Positions 36,265-48,454 are shown, numbered from the stretch's first letter. The stretch is DNA of 64,000 bases from Lepas anatifera (GCA_034440635.1 JAOTON010001679.1:248001-312000), one strand, 5' to 3'. Notes: generated by a model from the letters alone, not told the origin. A program made the numbers and translations.

Positions 36265-36870
36265 CCTTCCGACAGGAGTTGGTCTGACTCATCCCTTCCC
36301 TGACAGGAAGTACTGTCCCACCCCTCTTCTCTGGCAGGCGGGGCCACGATGCAAAGGCGGATCCACGGCTTCCGACCGGGGGAGGGGACACATGGTCGGA
36401 AGGGGGCGCCATGTGGACCAAAGGGGCGCCAAATCCTATCGCGGGGGTGCCGATACTTGCATCCTGGGGGAGGGGTTGAGGGTGGGGAAAAACATTTCAG
36501 GGGGGTCACCATGACGGTTTCAGAGGACAGGGGCATCGATCGGTGTGAGGCAAGTGTCTCCACTTGCCTCCCTGATCCGCCTATGCCACGATGGCAATAG
36601 CACTGAACCCTCTTCCTTATGATGTCAGCCGCTCTGCCTGAAACATGATCTAAACCATGCCTTTCACGGCAGGCGGGCCCAACATGACAGCAGCTCTGAC
36701 CCACCCCTCCCCTTCCCCAGCAGGCAGGGCCACGGGCCTCTTACCCGTCCCTTCTCCGACAGGCTCTGACACGATGACAGCAGCTCTGACCCGCCCCTCC
36801 CCTTCCCCAGCAGGTAGGGCCACGACGACAGTGCCTCTTACCCGTCCCTTCTCCGATAGGCTCTGACACG
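36265..36870 (+). repeat. chn: Reiterated splice-acceptor-like units 5' of the chn exon
   Basis: Units of about 90-97 bp repeat the pattern pyrimidine tract, CTCCGACAG or TTCCCCAGCAGG, then GCTCTGACACGATGACAGCAG (unit starts near 36681, 36771 and 36868; more diverged units 36265-36345 and 36640-36680). Each unit brings a good 3' splice site and an ATGACAGCAG string. The ATG of the unit at 36774 soon meets a stop; the one at 36871 opens a long frame. A hAT-type MITE interrupts the array at 36352-36585. Confidence 0.6.
36352..36585. mobile_element. hAT-type MITE, 234 bp
   Basis: The inverted ends are CAAAGGCGGATCC and CATAGGCGGATC. A perfect 8-bp duplication CCACGATG flanks it (36344-36351 and 36586-36593). 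It is homologous to the element at 29056-29297 and sits about 290 bp upstream of the zinc-finger coding exon. Confidence 0.9.
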
Positions 36871-39673
36871 ATGACAGCAGCTCTGAGCGGCAGCCCGGGT
36901 CTGATGGAAACCATCTCGGCACGACTACGGCGCACCGACGTCACCCTCGAGCCGGCCGACAGCAGCAACATCACCGGCGATGACGTCATCAGCAGTGACG
37001 TTGCCGTTGGGGAGGCCGGCAGCGGAGACCTCGCCGAGATGGCCGAGGGCGGTGACCTCTCCAACGGCCACAGCGGCGAGCTGCGGTGGCACAACGCCAG
37101 CATCGCCACCTACAGCCCCACAGGCGCGGCTCTTCAGGTGCGGCCAGTGTCCGGTCACGGCCTTCCTGGCGCGTCAGCTGGCGGACCACTGGCTCGGCAC
37201 CCACGCCGACTTCAAGGCGTTCCAGTGTCCCCGGTGTCCGTACATGAGCTCGTGGCAGAGGTGTGTGCGGATGCACCTGGTGCGCCACCACGGCGACAGG
37301 GTCAGCGCCGTCTCCGAGTTCAACAACACCAACGTGATGGCGCAGATCCTGGGTCGGCTCTCGGTACTCAAGTACGAGGCGGAGCAGCACGCGCCGGCGA
37401 CACCGTCTCCGCCGCCGGCAGCCAGCGAGGAGACGCCGGGAGACGAGCTGGAGACGGAGCTGGAAGCTGGAGGGAAGCGTCACCACTGTCCGCACTGTCC
37501 ATACTCAACGCATCGTCGGGACCTCTACAACCGACACGAGAACATACACAAGTCCGACAAGCCATTCCAGTGCTACATCTGCCTGCGGATGTTCAACCGG
37601 GCCGACCACGTGAAGAAGCACTTCCTGCGTATCCACAGGGATGATCCCTACGACGTCACCAGGATCCGGCGGATCCCGCCCAAGACGTTGACGGCGCAGG
37701 TGTACTACTCGCGGGCGCCGCCGCTGACCACCATCGCCTCCGCCGACGCCTCTCAGGACCTGAAGCCGCCGGTGCTGCCGGACATCAGGCCTGCCGTGCT
37801 GCCCGACCTCAAGTCTGCACCACCGGCGGCAGCACCGGCTACTGCAGCTCCATCCCCGCCGCCTCCGGAAGAGAGCAAGCCACAGGTACTGAGCCCCAAC
37901 CCTAAGGTGTCGGTGCGGCGGTGGGCAAGACCACCGTCACGAGCGGAGAGCCCCTGCCGCAAACCCGCGGCTCCGCCGCACACAGCGGAGGCGGACATCG
38001 GCGACGCAGAGCAGAAGGAGAACAGGAGGAGGTCGGAGGCCAGCGCCGACTCCACCGACAGCGAGGGCCCACCAGCCCCCTCCACCGAGGCGAGAGCTGC
38101 CCGCACTCCGCGCCAGGGGGCTTTCGGGTGCCCAGAGTGTCCGTGGCGCGGCTTCGACTCGTGGTGTCTGAAGCGACACATGAACACGCACACCAAGCCA
38201 TACGCGTGTCCTCTGTGTCCCTACAGAGCGGCGCGCTCCGAGAGGCTTACCTGGCACGCATCCAAGGTCCACTACAGGAAGATATGTATCAAGTGTTTCT
38301 TCGTGTGTGAAGATGCCGTCACTCTCAGTGTACACCAGCTCACCAACCAGTAAGTGTTGTTTCATTACGATATACTCCTTCTATCACATGTAAAGGTCCG
38401 AGATCCATCACAGGGAACTTTTGCTGCAGGAGGGGGGGCTACGAAGATTATATTTCCATACTCATTTATGAAGCATTGCACTATCTTCTTACGCAAATCC
38501 TCGATCTGATATTTCTTCATTAACTTTTCTCTTGTATCACGGTTTGACTTTATTACGGAAGCCATCGAGACCCAAGTACCATCAATCGTGTTGAATGATG
38601 CTTCCCCACATATCAGTCATATCACCGTTACGGATATATACCCGGGCCGCCCTCTTACCCCGTTTCCCCTGTCCGACAGTCAGAACGGCCAGTCCAGGCA
38701 GAGCTTCACCTGCGTGGTGTGCGCGCTGCCCTTCTCGCTGCACGCGCAGCTGGAGGCTCACATGGTGTCGGCGCACGGCCGTCAGATGCTGGACTGCGGC
38801 GTCTGCACCTTCCGCACCACTGACCCGGCCGTGCTCACCGACCACGTCCGCTACAGCCACCAGAGCAGCAGCGGCAGCGGCAGTCCGGCCGCCGCAGCGC
38901 CTGTCATCCTCAACGTGCCGTCGGTGGCGCGCAGCGACCCCGCATCCTCGCCGGACATCAAGCCGGAGCCGCTGGCGTCTCCTCCGCCGCCGCCGCCGCC
39001 GCCGGCTGTTCCCCTGCTGCCCACCTGTGACGAGTGTGCGCAGGTGCGTCCGCCGCTGGTCTGCACCCACGCCGGGAGCGCGCTGCACTGCCAGGCGGCC
39101 GGCTGCGGGTTCGCCGCCACCTCGGCGCCGCCGCTGGAGGCGCACGTGGCGGCGCGGCACGCCGACGGCGCGCTGCGGTGTCCGCACTGCGCCGCGCCGC
39201 TGGGCTCTGTGCTGGAGTTCTGTCTGCACTGGCCGCTGCACCACGTCATGCTGTGCTGGAGCTGCGCCGAGCTGACAGAGCAGCACTTCACCGTACTGCC
39301 GCCGCCCCCGCCGCCGCCGCCCGCCGCCGGCAGCGACGACATCGACTGCTCGCCCTTCCTCCGAATGGAAATGACTGAAGGCAACACTCAGGAGGCGGAG
39401 CACGAAGAGAGAAGTCATCGCTGGCAGCACCGTCCCGAGAACAGCACCGAAGAGAGAGAGGAGGAGGAGGAAGAGGATGTGATGTTCCTGGCCGAGGAGG
39501 AGGAGGAAGCAGTTGAAGCGCGCGAAACTGGAAAGCGGAGTAGGAAGCAGAGGCGGCCTCAGAGACGGGCCTCCACGCCCGAACCGCAGCACCTGACCAA
39601 GCGACGCAAACTCGGACCATCGCGGACAGCTCTGACCACCGCGGACAGCTCTGAGGACCGCGGACAGCTCTGA
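36871..39673 (+). CDS. chn: charlatan-like C2H2 zinc-finger transcription factor
   Basis: Charlatan is a nuclear C2H2 repressor, REST-like in role, known from Drosophila sensory-neuron development. Exon 1 (to 38349) encodes seven fingers: counted from an ATG at 36980, Cys/His sets start at residues 54, 83, 170, 198, 384, 410 and 436. The pairs around residues 170-219 (HRRDLYNRHENIH, FNRADHVKKHFLR) and 384-431 (LKRHMNTHTKPY, YRAARSERL) match charlatan closely. Exon 2 (38680-39673) adds further fingers, an IKPEP sumoylation-type motif, polyproline, an acidic stretch and basic KRSRKQRRPQRR. The intron is 38350-38679 (GTAAGT..CAG). Upstream, 36871-37130 is open and codon-biased in a different frame, so the true N-terminus is uncertain. 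Confidence 0.85.
36980..38349 (+). CDS. chn: chn exon 1 (zinc-finger frame)
   Basis: The finger frame runs to CTCACCAACCA|GTAAGT at 38349/38350. It leaves a two-base codon (CA) that is completed by T at 38680 to give His, the missing last ligand of finger 7 (C-x2-C-x12-H-x4-H). Fingers 1-2 and the pairs at residues 170-219 and 384-431 are clear. The linker between pairs is Pro/Ala-rich. The start at 36980 is only the first ATG of this frame. Confidence 0.85.
38680..39673 (+). CDS. chn: chn exon 2 (C-terminal)
   Basis: The acceptor is CCCCTGTCCGACAG|T with a pyrimidine tract; the phase matches exon 1. Fingers include FTCVVCALPF..HMVSAH and LDCGVCTF..HVRYSH, then Cys/His-rich variants up to about 39290. 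After that come a Glu-rich run (about 39455-39510) and basic clusters. The TGA at 39671-39673 lies inside a 19-bp tandem repeat. Confidence 0.85.
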
Positions 39674-39710
39674 CTGCCGGGGAAAGCTCGGAGAACCGCG
39701 GACAGCTCGA
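39614..39710 (+). repeat. chn: 19-bp tandem repeat spanning the chn stop codon
   Basis: Five units of the form CGCGGACAGCTCTGACCAC repeat at 19-bp spacing (GCGGACAGC-type starts at 39622, 39641, 39660, 39679, 39698). The first three encode the last residues and the reading frame rotates until TGA is in frame at 39671. Confidence 0.85.
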
Positions 39711-40239
39711 AGGAAGCGTTGCTGAACAGTCCATAGCTACTTCTCGAGAACTAATCCTAAAGGCTTGGAAATCTACTTGATTTTGTTCAAGGCCGAGGAC
39801 AACAGCTTCGATTCTCTTAAAACTTCCGTTCATGTTCAGTTAAACATGACTCATAAGCTCTAAATGGTTGGGTCATCATCTTTCATATGTCTTAACAGGG
39901 ACGAATCAAGAGCCGGTGTTGAGTTATCATTCCATGAATGAACAAACCTGAGCCAAGTATGTCATCCTAAACAGAAGAATCAAGCACGGACATTAGAAGT
40001 CAGAGCTACGCGTGCACAGGTTTACTGCTGTTGCCAACACGACCTCTGGACATGCTTATGAAGGGCATTGTGGTCGCCGCGTGGGATGCTGCGCCGAGTG
40101 AAGACAGGCTTTCCGGGTCGCTCGGAAAGTCACGGTAAAAGGAGCTTATCAGTTTTGAAACATCGACCAATCAAGACAGGGCCCACTCAAAATAGGTCAC
40201 GAGCCCGATTAGCGCAGGCCAGTAAACCAGAGAAAACCT

Positions 40240-40433
40240 GGTCTTCATGGGATGGCAGTGGAATTACCGAGGGGCCCCGAAGGATAGAAGTGGATTACCG
40301 AGGGAACCAGAGGATGGTTGTGGCAGTGGATTATACCGAGGGGGCCCGAGGGTGGAAGTGGCAGCGGATTATCGAGAGGCCCCGAGGATGGAAGTGGCAG
40401 TGGATTATCGAGGGGGCCTGAGGACGGTTGTGG
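40240..40433 (+). repeat. ~36-bp minisatellite
   Basis: About five units of GGAAGTGGCAGTGGATTATC then GAGGGGGCCTGAGGA. They lie about 600 bp 3' of chn and give spurious open frames. Confidence 0.85.
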
Positions 40434-41400
40434 AGGGACAGTGACTCGAAATGTTAGTCAAAATCTTAGGAAAACGCTCAAAGCCGTCGAGCGTCGTGTC
40501 GCGGCAAGCCGTCTGAAGAGACAATGAGTCGGTCGTTTTGTTCAAAACTCAGGGAAAGCGTTGTGCATGGTTGTTGTGTCGTGGTATGCCTCTCTAGTCA
40601 GCCCTGTACAATGTAGACGTAGTCGATGTTTGTGTGTGTGTGTGTCTCCGATGCCGGCGGTACTGAAATATTGTATTTTTCTAACGTTTCCACGTAGATA
40701 ACCCATACAAACTATTAGTCATTACATTTTCTTTAGATTGTACGGTAACCTGCTTGCGTAGGTGCCGGGTTGCTCACACAGGCTCCAGTGTCGGTGCGCG
40801 CTTCATGACTGTATGTATCAAGAGCTTTGTAACGTAGTACCTCCACATGGAACCTCGCCTATCAGTGCCCAGACGCTGCCTTCTTAAAGATATCCTATAT
40901 CTAAGATAACAATATCACATATCCTCTACTTACGAGCAGCGAGTTCGACTCGAAGTCTCTGCTACGTCTATTTTTATACGCACTGGTGTTAGTATTGGGA
41001 GAGCGCCCGTCGGACGATATCAATCCAATTCGGCTGTGTGTCTGCAAAGGCCTTACTAAGAAAACGGCCTGGTCACCTCACGATTGCAAAAAGAGATATT
41101 TATGCCACATAAAATGGGCTTTTAAACTTCTGAATGCCGTGACGATTTTCCGAGGTTTTAATGAGGCTTGAGACGAGCTCTGACAAGTGACATTAAATCA
41201 AAACAAGTGCTCACACTATCCGTTGGCCAACGACTTTGTGGAATGGATCTGTGTCTTTTGTATGTCTAAATACACCCTACTAAAAAACAAAACACCGAAC
41301 CTTAGTTTTATTGCATCTGGTCCGACCGGGAACAAATGCCCTGCAATGTATCTACGAGACCTAGTTAACCAGCCCCTCCCTCGTATTGAGGTTACCTACC
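40434..41400. other. Intergenic, nothing recognised
   Basis: Contains a short GT microsatellite near 40629-40645. No AATAAA signal was spotted in the chn 3' flank. Confidence 0.4.
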
Positions 41401-41865
41401 TTAAAGGGAATGTGACACCTTTATAACGTGATTTCAACTGAGATAGACAAGTTGAAAAGCATTCCGGAAAACTCGGTACTCAATATATCATTTGTCTTGA
41501 AACGCAAAGTTTCCGTAGATAAAAGCTAAAAACTTACCTGAAATGTACCCCTCATCTACCCTAAGCAACAGGCCACGGTTTTCAGTTGTTGGTGTGACAA
41601 CATATGCTGACGTCACGGTGAGTATCAGCCAATCAAAGCCCTTTGAAGCCTGGTGAATATGGCAGTGGTTGCCAGATCATGAGATCATCCACATGCAGGT
41701 ATTTATTTCTTTCCCTAAAGAGGAGTATTTTAAAAATCAAAATATTGAGCTTATTGTATATTTTTCGGAGAAATCATGGACGGTTTCATGATTTTCGGCT
41801 AAAAGTACCCCTAATTACACTAAATTGCAGGATTCGACCGAGGTGTCACCAAGGTCCGTGTTTAA
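41401..41865 (+). mobile_element. 445-bp-type TTAA MITE, copy 2
   Basis: Reverse-complement relative of 689-1133. The left border is TTAAAGGGAATGTGACACC (TTAA at 41401-41404). The right end carries GGTGTCACCAAGG and a TTAA at 41862-41865, more diverged. A TGACGTCA motif is kept at 41608-41615. Internal strings such as ATTAGGGG/CCCCTAAT and AATCAAAATATTGAGC match copy 1 inverted. Confidence 0.75.
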
Positions 41866-43324
41866 GGCGAAAGTGGACGCACGAGCATAGCAAAACAATG
41901 GCCTCCTCTGCCCTCTATACCTTTTTCCATACCTCACAACTACCTAACGCAGCGTTGTCGTCACACGTTTAAGCTCACGGGCTAATGGGACTTTGACTGC
42001 CCGGCAGTGCCCTTTCTGTCCCAAGGCATCTCCACTGCCACAATGGAAAGCCCCAGGAGTCCCAAGAACATTCAAACCAGCCGGTTGAAGTTTCCTCAAG
42101 TTTTGAAGGTTTCTCAGGATGCAAAAACTAATGCCTGTTCTGTAACGGTGCCAATAGAGCTTTTAAAGCCGCTCTCAAAGAAATCGAAAAAGTAGTTATG
42201 ACTTCATGTCCGTTCCAAAAACACAAGCTCCCGATATAATCCAGCAGGCAACTGACTGCCACGTCCATTGCACCTTCTCTTCAGGCGGGCCCTGACTTTG
42301 TATACCACCCTCCCTCCGCATTCAGAGACCCTGGATTGCCGAGGGTCAATTATATCCAGATAGGTTGGCTAGGGTAAAGGTGATTTTGCAGGTTTTCAGA
42401 AACTCGGGTACAGAGCTGCGCTAAGCCAATGGCAGATCAGAAAAATGCGATCCTATGCAACCGGCGCCGCAAAAAACAACAATAACGAAGACAAACTATA
42501 ATGTCATTTTCGTTAACAACTTCCAGTGAAACGTTACGCAAAAGGCCGCACATGGACATGCAGATGTCTGGGCAATGTCAGGATTCCCGTAGTTCTGGAA
42601 ATTCGCATTATGATGCATAAACACTGCGAAGCGGGAAACTGCTGGGTCTCTGACCTAGACATGAAACGTTCCCACAAAGGCCGAGCAGCCGCGTTTCACG
42701 CGTAGATGCATTCCATTTAAAATCAGACGGGACTTTTACGATTCAGGGCCGCATGAAAGGGAATATGGCTTGTTGGTTCAACTCCAGACTAGTGGTTTTA
42801 GTGGCAATCTTTATTGAAAATAATGGATATGGCCTTCCTTCTGCTGAAAAGTGACAAACACGAGTAGGAACTTGCTTTATTTATTTTCCACTGTTAAAGG
42901 TATAACAATCTTTCAATCACGTGACGGCAAAATCACCGTACCGTTTGGTAACACTTTGTGCCAGAAATGAACACGAATACGAATGAAGCGTGTTTACCTA
43001 ACCGAGACTATTACTGGGAATCAAAGTAACAGTTATTAATTTTGGCTATTTTACTTGATATATTAAAACATATTTCAAGTTTCAAACATCTCCCAGAAGA
43101 AAGCTATTTGAATTTATAGCCACCGGCATCTAAGGCGTGTTTAGCAAGTAGGTTTTAAAGAGGTTCAAACAAGCAGCATTTATCCGCGCAGCAGACCGGT
43201 AACATGCAACTTATATCACGTGACTTCCCGGGAAGGAGGGGTCGGCAGGCGATTAATTTGTACGTACCTTTTTCACGAACGCTACGCTCTGGGCCAAATT
43301 AAATTTCGTCAAAGTAGTTTCACG
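41866..43324. other. Intergenic, nothing recognised
   Basis: No gene, tandem repeat or SINE recognised. Confidence 0.4.
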
Positions 43325-43377
43325 GCATGCTCTGTCACATGGCCATCTCAGTTCAAATCCCATTACAAAGGTGGCAT
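43325..43377 (+). mobile_element. Right-end fragment of the 445-bp MITE
   Basis: ATCTCAGTTCAAATCCCATT and GGTGGCATTCCCTTTAC match the right end of the element at 689-1133, with TTAC in place of TTAA. Confidence 0.55.
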
Positions 43378-43429
43378 TCCCTTTACTACAGAAGTGCAAT
43401 CAATACGCCTTCCGCAATGAGCAGCAATA

Positions 43430-43960
43430 CACCAGGTCTACAAAGACCGGGAGGTTGCTTGTTTGGGCAGGGGCGGCCAGAGCCCGGGATGGGAGAGCTC
43501 ACCTGGGAGCCGTCGACACGGCGCCGCTGGAACATTGCACGCCGGGAGACGGAGCCGCCGCAGGGCGTGAGGGGAAACCCGGATGACTCAACCACCACCA
43601 GCCCTGCGGCGGCGGCGGCCGACGGGAGATGCAGTCCTCCGAGACCGGAGGGCAGCGCCCCAGCCTCCGGCAAGATAGGGGGCCGGCCGTCCCCCTCTTG
43701 GAATCAATAGCAGACGGCGGGAGGGTGCGGCGGGGGGAGGTGGCCAGGGGAGAGCGGGCAGGACCACAGGTTCCCAGCCCTCGCCTCCCCCTCCGCAGCG
43801 AAACGCGATCAATACGGCTGGCCGTGGGGTGGGGCGGCGGCGGCAGGGGGCGGCAGCCACCCCAGACCAGACAGAGGGGGAGCAGACCCCGGCGCCGTCA
43901 ACGGCACCGCGCGCTCTCCAACCCCGAAGATGTTACCATTCAATGCCGGGGCTGAGAACT
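43430..43960. promoter_or_regulatory. CpG island with minus-strand splice donor
   Basis: A GC-rich block of about 500 bp. On the minus strand GGCTCCCAG|GTGAGC gives a strong donor (GT at 43502-43501), so a minus-strand exon may end at 43503. No domain is recognisable, so it is a candidate promoter plus first exon. Confidence 0.3.
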
Positions 43961-44778
43961 GTGTGCCCGGCTACATAGCATTTTCCTCAGGGTTCACTCA
44001 GTCAGACAAGTGATATTCGTTCAGAGTCGACACGATTAGGTGAGATGTAGAACAACGTGATTTCAGCCTTTTTACCTAAATCACATCGAGGAGAGATTAA
44101 ACGTTGCAAATGGTTATCGCTAACTAGTCTTGAGCGTTACCTCAGAATGAATTGGTCTTTTTGGGGTAGAAGCTAGCTGTCCAGGACTTGCCAAAACACA
44201 ATTTTCAGCGCATCAAATCCTGCGACTTTTCTGAAGGTCACACCATGTGGAGGTGGTCCAAAGCAGGTTTTTGCGTACAGTCTTCTGCTATTAAGACAGC
44301 GCTGAATAGACACCACAAAAATCTGACAATAATTACCCCGGATGTACGAGCAGCTTCATTACGCTCCATTTACGTACCGACCCACTGCAGTCGTGGGAAC
44401 GGACTTATTCGCTACTGCATCTCTATATACGGTACTTGTGGGTCGACGCAGCTTCACCGAGTGCAAAAGATGATTAACTTTTGTGTTCGTATACTGTGCG
44501 GCAAAAGGAAATTCGACCAAATTTCTGGCGATGTAGAGCGGCTGGGTTTCCTCACAGCGCCACAGCTCGTGTTGTACCACCAGTTGTTGGTTGGTTATTT
44601 GAGTTTAAGGGCGCGCCAACCAGTGTGGTCATATAGCGCCCATTTCGGTTTCGGCTACGTTCATAGTCAGTTGGGTATCAGTAGAAGTAGGTTAAACATG
44701 CTAATATAATGATCTAGAAGAGATACAAAGGCTAACAGTTTTGCGTTAAAAAAGGAGGTCACGAACTTTGTATACTGC

Positions 44779-47700
44779 TTAACCAGGGTCATATATGAGA
44801 GTAAAACCAATGACTTTAAGAAATGACATAACGCGCACAACCATGTCTGAATCTCTGCCAATCAGATCAGTCAGCGTGAACGCTCGCTGCCGATCCCCAA
44901 ACTGCTCCTTTCTTTCCTTGCATATCGGGGACATGAGACCAAAACATGTTTCACGGAGAGCGGAGAGCCGCAGCGACGGCAAAGTGGTCGCGCGTCCCCG
45001 CACAACAAATATCGATGGGTGGCAAGTGTGTGACCGGTACGAAGCCGGCAGAGGGCAACCTCTTCACGCCGGCACTGCCTTGAGGACGTAGGCCACTCAC
45101 CAATTTCATGCTTCACTGCGAGCAGCTTGTTGTTTGTATTGGCGCTCCAGTGGCGCTGCCATTCTTTGAGGAGGTGACGCAGAATGTATGGAAATGTGTC
45201 AGTCGCAGGAATCGGCACCCGTCGCGTGCATGGCCGAGTGAGGCCCGCTTTGCTGCTGAATCTGCTGCCTCGTTGCCTGCTAATCCAACATGGGCTGGCA
45301 CCCAGCAGAGTGTAATCTGCTTCCTGCCTGTGCTAGGCCAGTGGTGCGGCGCAATATCTTTTGATAATATCGTTATCGGAGTTAAAATTGTTAATAGCCT
45401 GAATACTGCTCAGTGAGTCTGTGAAAACAACATACTTTCTTACTTACATGTCTCCACAAAGCCAGCGCTTTTCTACAGCAAGAAGTTCTGAGGTAAAAAC
45501 GGATGCGAGTGATGGTAGCGTGAACGCGCGCGTTGTTGTCCCGATGATAAACGCACAGCCCACTCCACTTTCCGTTTTGAACCATCTGTGTAGATAGCTA
45601 CATGTTCGGAGTAGGATGAAATATGTTCTAATGCTAGTTGACTGGTTTCCAATGGAGATTTCTGAGCCTTGGGTGTATGGGTCAGGGAGGTGTCTGACGT
45701 TGGCACAACCAAATCCCACGGGGAATCTCGAGAGCTCACTGCGGACTATGCCACGCCGCTGGATTCCACTCTCGTCTGCAAAGTTATGGACACGAACAGC
45801 GAGTGGCAGGTTTCTTTGCGCTCCATAAAACTTGTGTCTAATGTGGCGTGAAAAAACAGCACAGTACGTTGGGTGCCCACAACTGAGCCAGCTTGTGGGC
45901 ATACCGTTGTCCCAATAGACGACGCCGAAGTGCCAGTGGCGGTTCATTAGCCTCGACAAGCAGGCTAGTCGTCGGGGTTGTGCGAAAGCTCCCGTGGCGA
46001 TACGAATCGCACTATGATGGACAACGTCCAGGCATCTTTAGCCGATGTGCTTGCAGAATCTACACAAAGCTGCATAGTCCATCTTTGATCTGATCAGAGA
46101 TCGATAAAGACTAAGCAAGGTCTTTCTGTCAGCTCCATATGATGTACGGGACACGCATTTTAAACAATTCAACGTTTTAGAACATTTGTCCTTCAGGCTT
46201 TGCAGATGTGCATTGTATGTTAATCGATTGTCAAATGTGACTCCTAAAAACTTCGCTGCGGGCTGAAAGGCAATGGGATACCCTCGTAACGTCACCACTG
46301 GGTCTGGGCAGTGACGGCGTCTCCTGCAGAAATGGATGCCCTCTGTTTCTCAGATGATAATTCGAGACCGTTCTGAGAGCTCCATCGCTCCAAACAGTTG
46401 ACCGCTAACTGGAGCTTCCTCGAAAGCGAAGGCGTCGTTGAGGAAGTCATCCAAATTCCCAGATCATCGACAAATAGGGAGCTTTTGATGGAGGGCGGTA
46501 GCTCATCAGTGGCATCGTTCATTGCCAGGGCGAAAAGGCCTACACTCATCACGCTTCCCTGCGGAATTCCCTCCTCCTGGTAGAAGACATTCGAGTAAGA
46601 ACTGCCAACCCGTACGCGGAATGTTCTGTCAGTTAGAAGTTCCGGATAAATAAGCCCATCTGGCCACGTAGACCGCACTGAAACGCCTTTAAAAGAACAC
46701 CATGACGCCAGACTGTGTCATACGCCGCGACTACGTCAAAAGATTGCCCCGACGTGTCGTCGCTCTTTAAACGCGCACCTAATTTCAGTGTCTAGAGAGG
46801 TAAGGTGATCGACAGCACTTCTGCCCTTGCGGAAACCACACTGGTTGTTTAAGATTCCCCGACTCTCCAGGAACCATGTAAATCGAACGTTGACCATCTT
46901 CTCGAGTAGCTTACAGAAGCATGATGTAAGGGAGATTGGCCTGTAGTGAAGTGGGTCCGAGCCGGTTTTACCCGGCTTCAGAATGGGGATAATGATAGCT
47001 TCCCGCCAAGCGGAGGCAAAATGACCGGCCTCCCATGTTGCATTGAGGGTATCAGTAGTGCATCGAGCGCAGTCTGGGGAAGTATCTTAAACATGTCGTT
47101 ATGGATAAGATCATGACCCTCAGCTACGCTACGGAGGGAGGTAATCGCTCTGACAAGTTCTGCCATCGTGAACGGTTTATTATATGGGAGGTCTTCAAGG
47201 GTGCTGAAGTTCACCTGCCTCTTTTCGGCTGATGATTTGTACCGCATAAACTCCTGATCATCCTAGCTGATCTGCATCGCCTGGCATAAGCATTACCAAA
47301 TGTATTTCGACTTCCAAGGGTCCATTATTCTCTTCCACCTGTGTTCAGCACAGGGAGTGGTGTGGATGTCGAGGTTCCCGCAATGCGTTTGATTTGGGCA
47401 AACACCTGGGAGAGAGGGGCACCGGTTCAGCTTTCCACGTAGTCCCTCCACGCCTTTCGCTTAGCTAGGCGAATGGTGCGACGGCAGGCAGCTCGAGTTT
47501 GTCTATAAGAAGAAGGTTGGCCTGTGTTGAGTTGTGTTTAAATTTGTGATACGCCCGACGGCGAGAGCGAATAGCAGTCCGGCACTCCTCCGTCCACCAG
47601 GGGACCGGTGGTCGGTGTGGTTTCCAGATGTTAGTGGAATGCATTCGTATGCGGCATCTCGGAGCACGGCAGAAAACTGCTCTACTGATAGCGGGGCACT

Positions 47701-48454
47701 GGCTGACATGTTTGTGAAGTAGTGTTCAAGATAAGCCCGAAAACTTTGTGTGTCTGCTTTCCTAAAATTCCACCGCCGCCTTCTAGCGCCAAGAGTAGCA
47801 TCATCGTTATATCCTAAAAATATGGGGAAATGGTCGCTACCCATCGGGTCTCTGCTTATGGACCAGTCAAACAGAGTGGGTAGCTCTGGGCTGCTAAAGC
47901 TGAGGTCTAGGACAGATTCGCGGCCAGATGGTAGAGTAAAGTGAGTTGGGGCGCCCGTGTTTAGAATACACAGGTTTTCTTGGTTCATAACGCGCTCCAA
48001 CTGACTGCCCCGCGTGTTTGAAGCCTCGCACCCCATAACGTATTATGAGCATTAAAATCTCCCAAGAGGAGGAATGGTGGTGGAAGTTCGGATATAAGCA
48101 GACCAAATTCTCTCACCGGAAAATCTATTCCGGGTGAAAGATAGGCCGAACAGACAGTGATGTCTCGTTGACCAAGCTTAACCCTTGCTGCAACAGCCTG
48201 TAGTATCGTTGCAAGGGGGACCTGCTTAAATGGGATATCATGACTTACTGCGATAAGTACGCCACCATGTGCTATCGGGTGTGCTGTGTGTCTGTCCGGA
48301 GTATTGAATACCCTTTCAAGAAGAAGGGGGTATCCAGTGATAGTTTGGTCTCCTGGAGACATATTGTCACAGGACTCTTAGACCGAATGACAGTCTGGAG
48401 GTCTTCAATGCTGGTCCGAATTCCTCGACAGTTCCACTGTAAAACTGTGCTCAT
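44779..48454 (-). pseudogene. LINE ORF2 (EN-RT-RNase H)
   Basis: From 48454 downward: endonuclease start (LQWNCRGIR, ICLQETKL), LLGDFNAHNTLWG near 48060, GSDHFPI near 47840; RT with EEGIPQGSVMS and catalytic FVDD at 46474-46463; RNase H with YTDGSK near 45595, SELLAVEK near 45470 and GNEAADSAAK near 45270; C-terminal CRLRTGHT..C..C..H..SCP near 45000. The stop is at 44781-44779 after LIYDPG. Frame changes near 48300, 47500, 46700, 45600, 45100 and 44950 break the frame into pieces. Confidence 0.85.

Noticed and set aside
38595..39387. Arginine-rich and other frames opposite or overlapping chn exon 2
   Set aside because: Shadow frames of a GC-rich coding exon; only the finger frame has conserved Cys/His spacing.
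40247..40527. Glycine/tryptophan-rich frames 3' of chn
   Set aside because: Generated by the 36-bp minisatellite.
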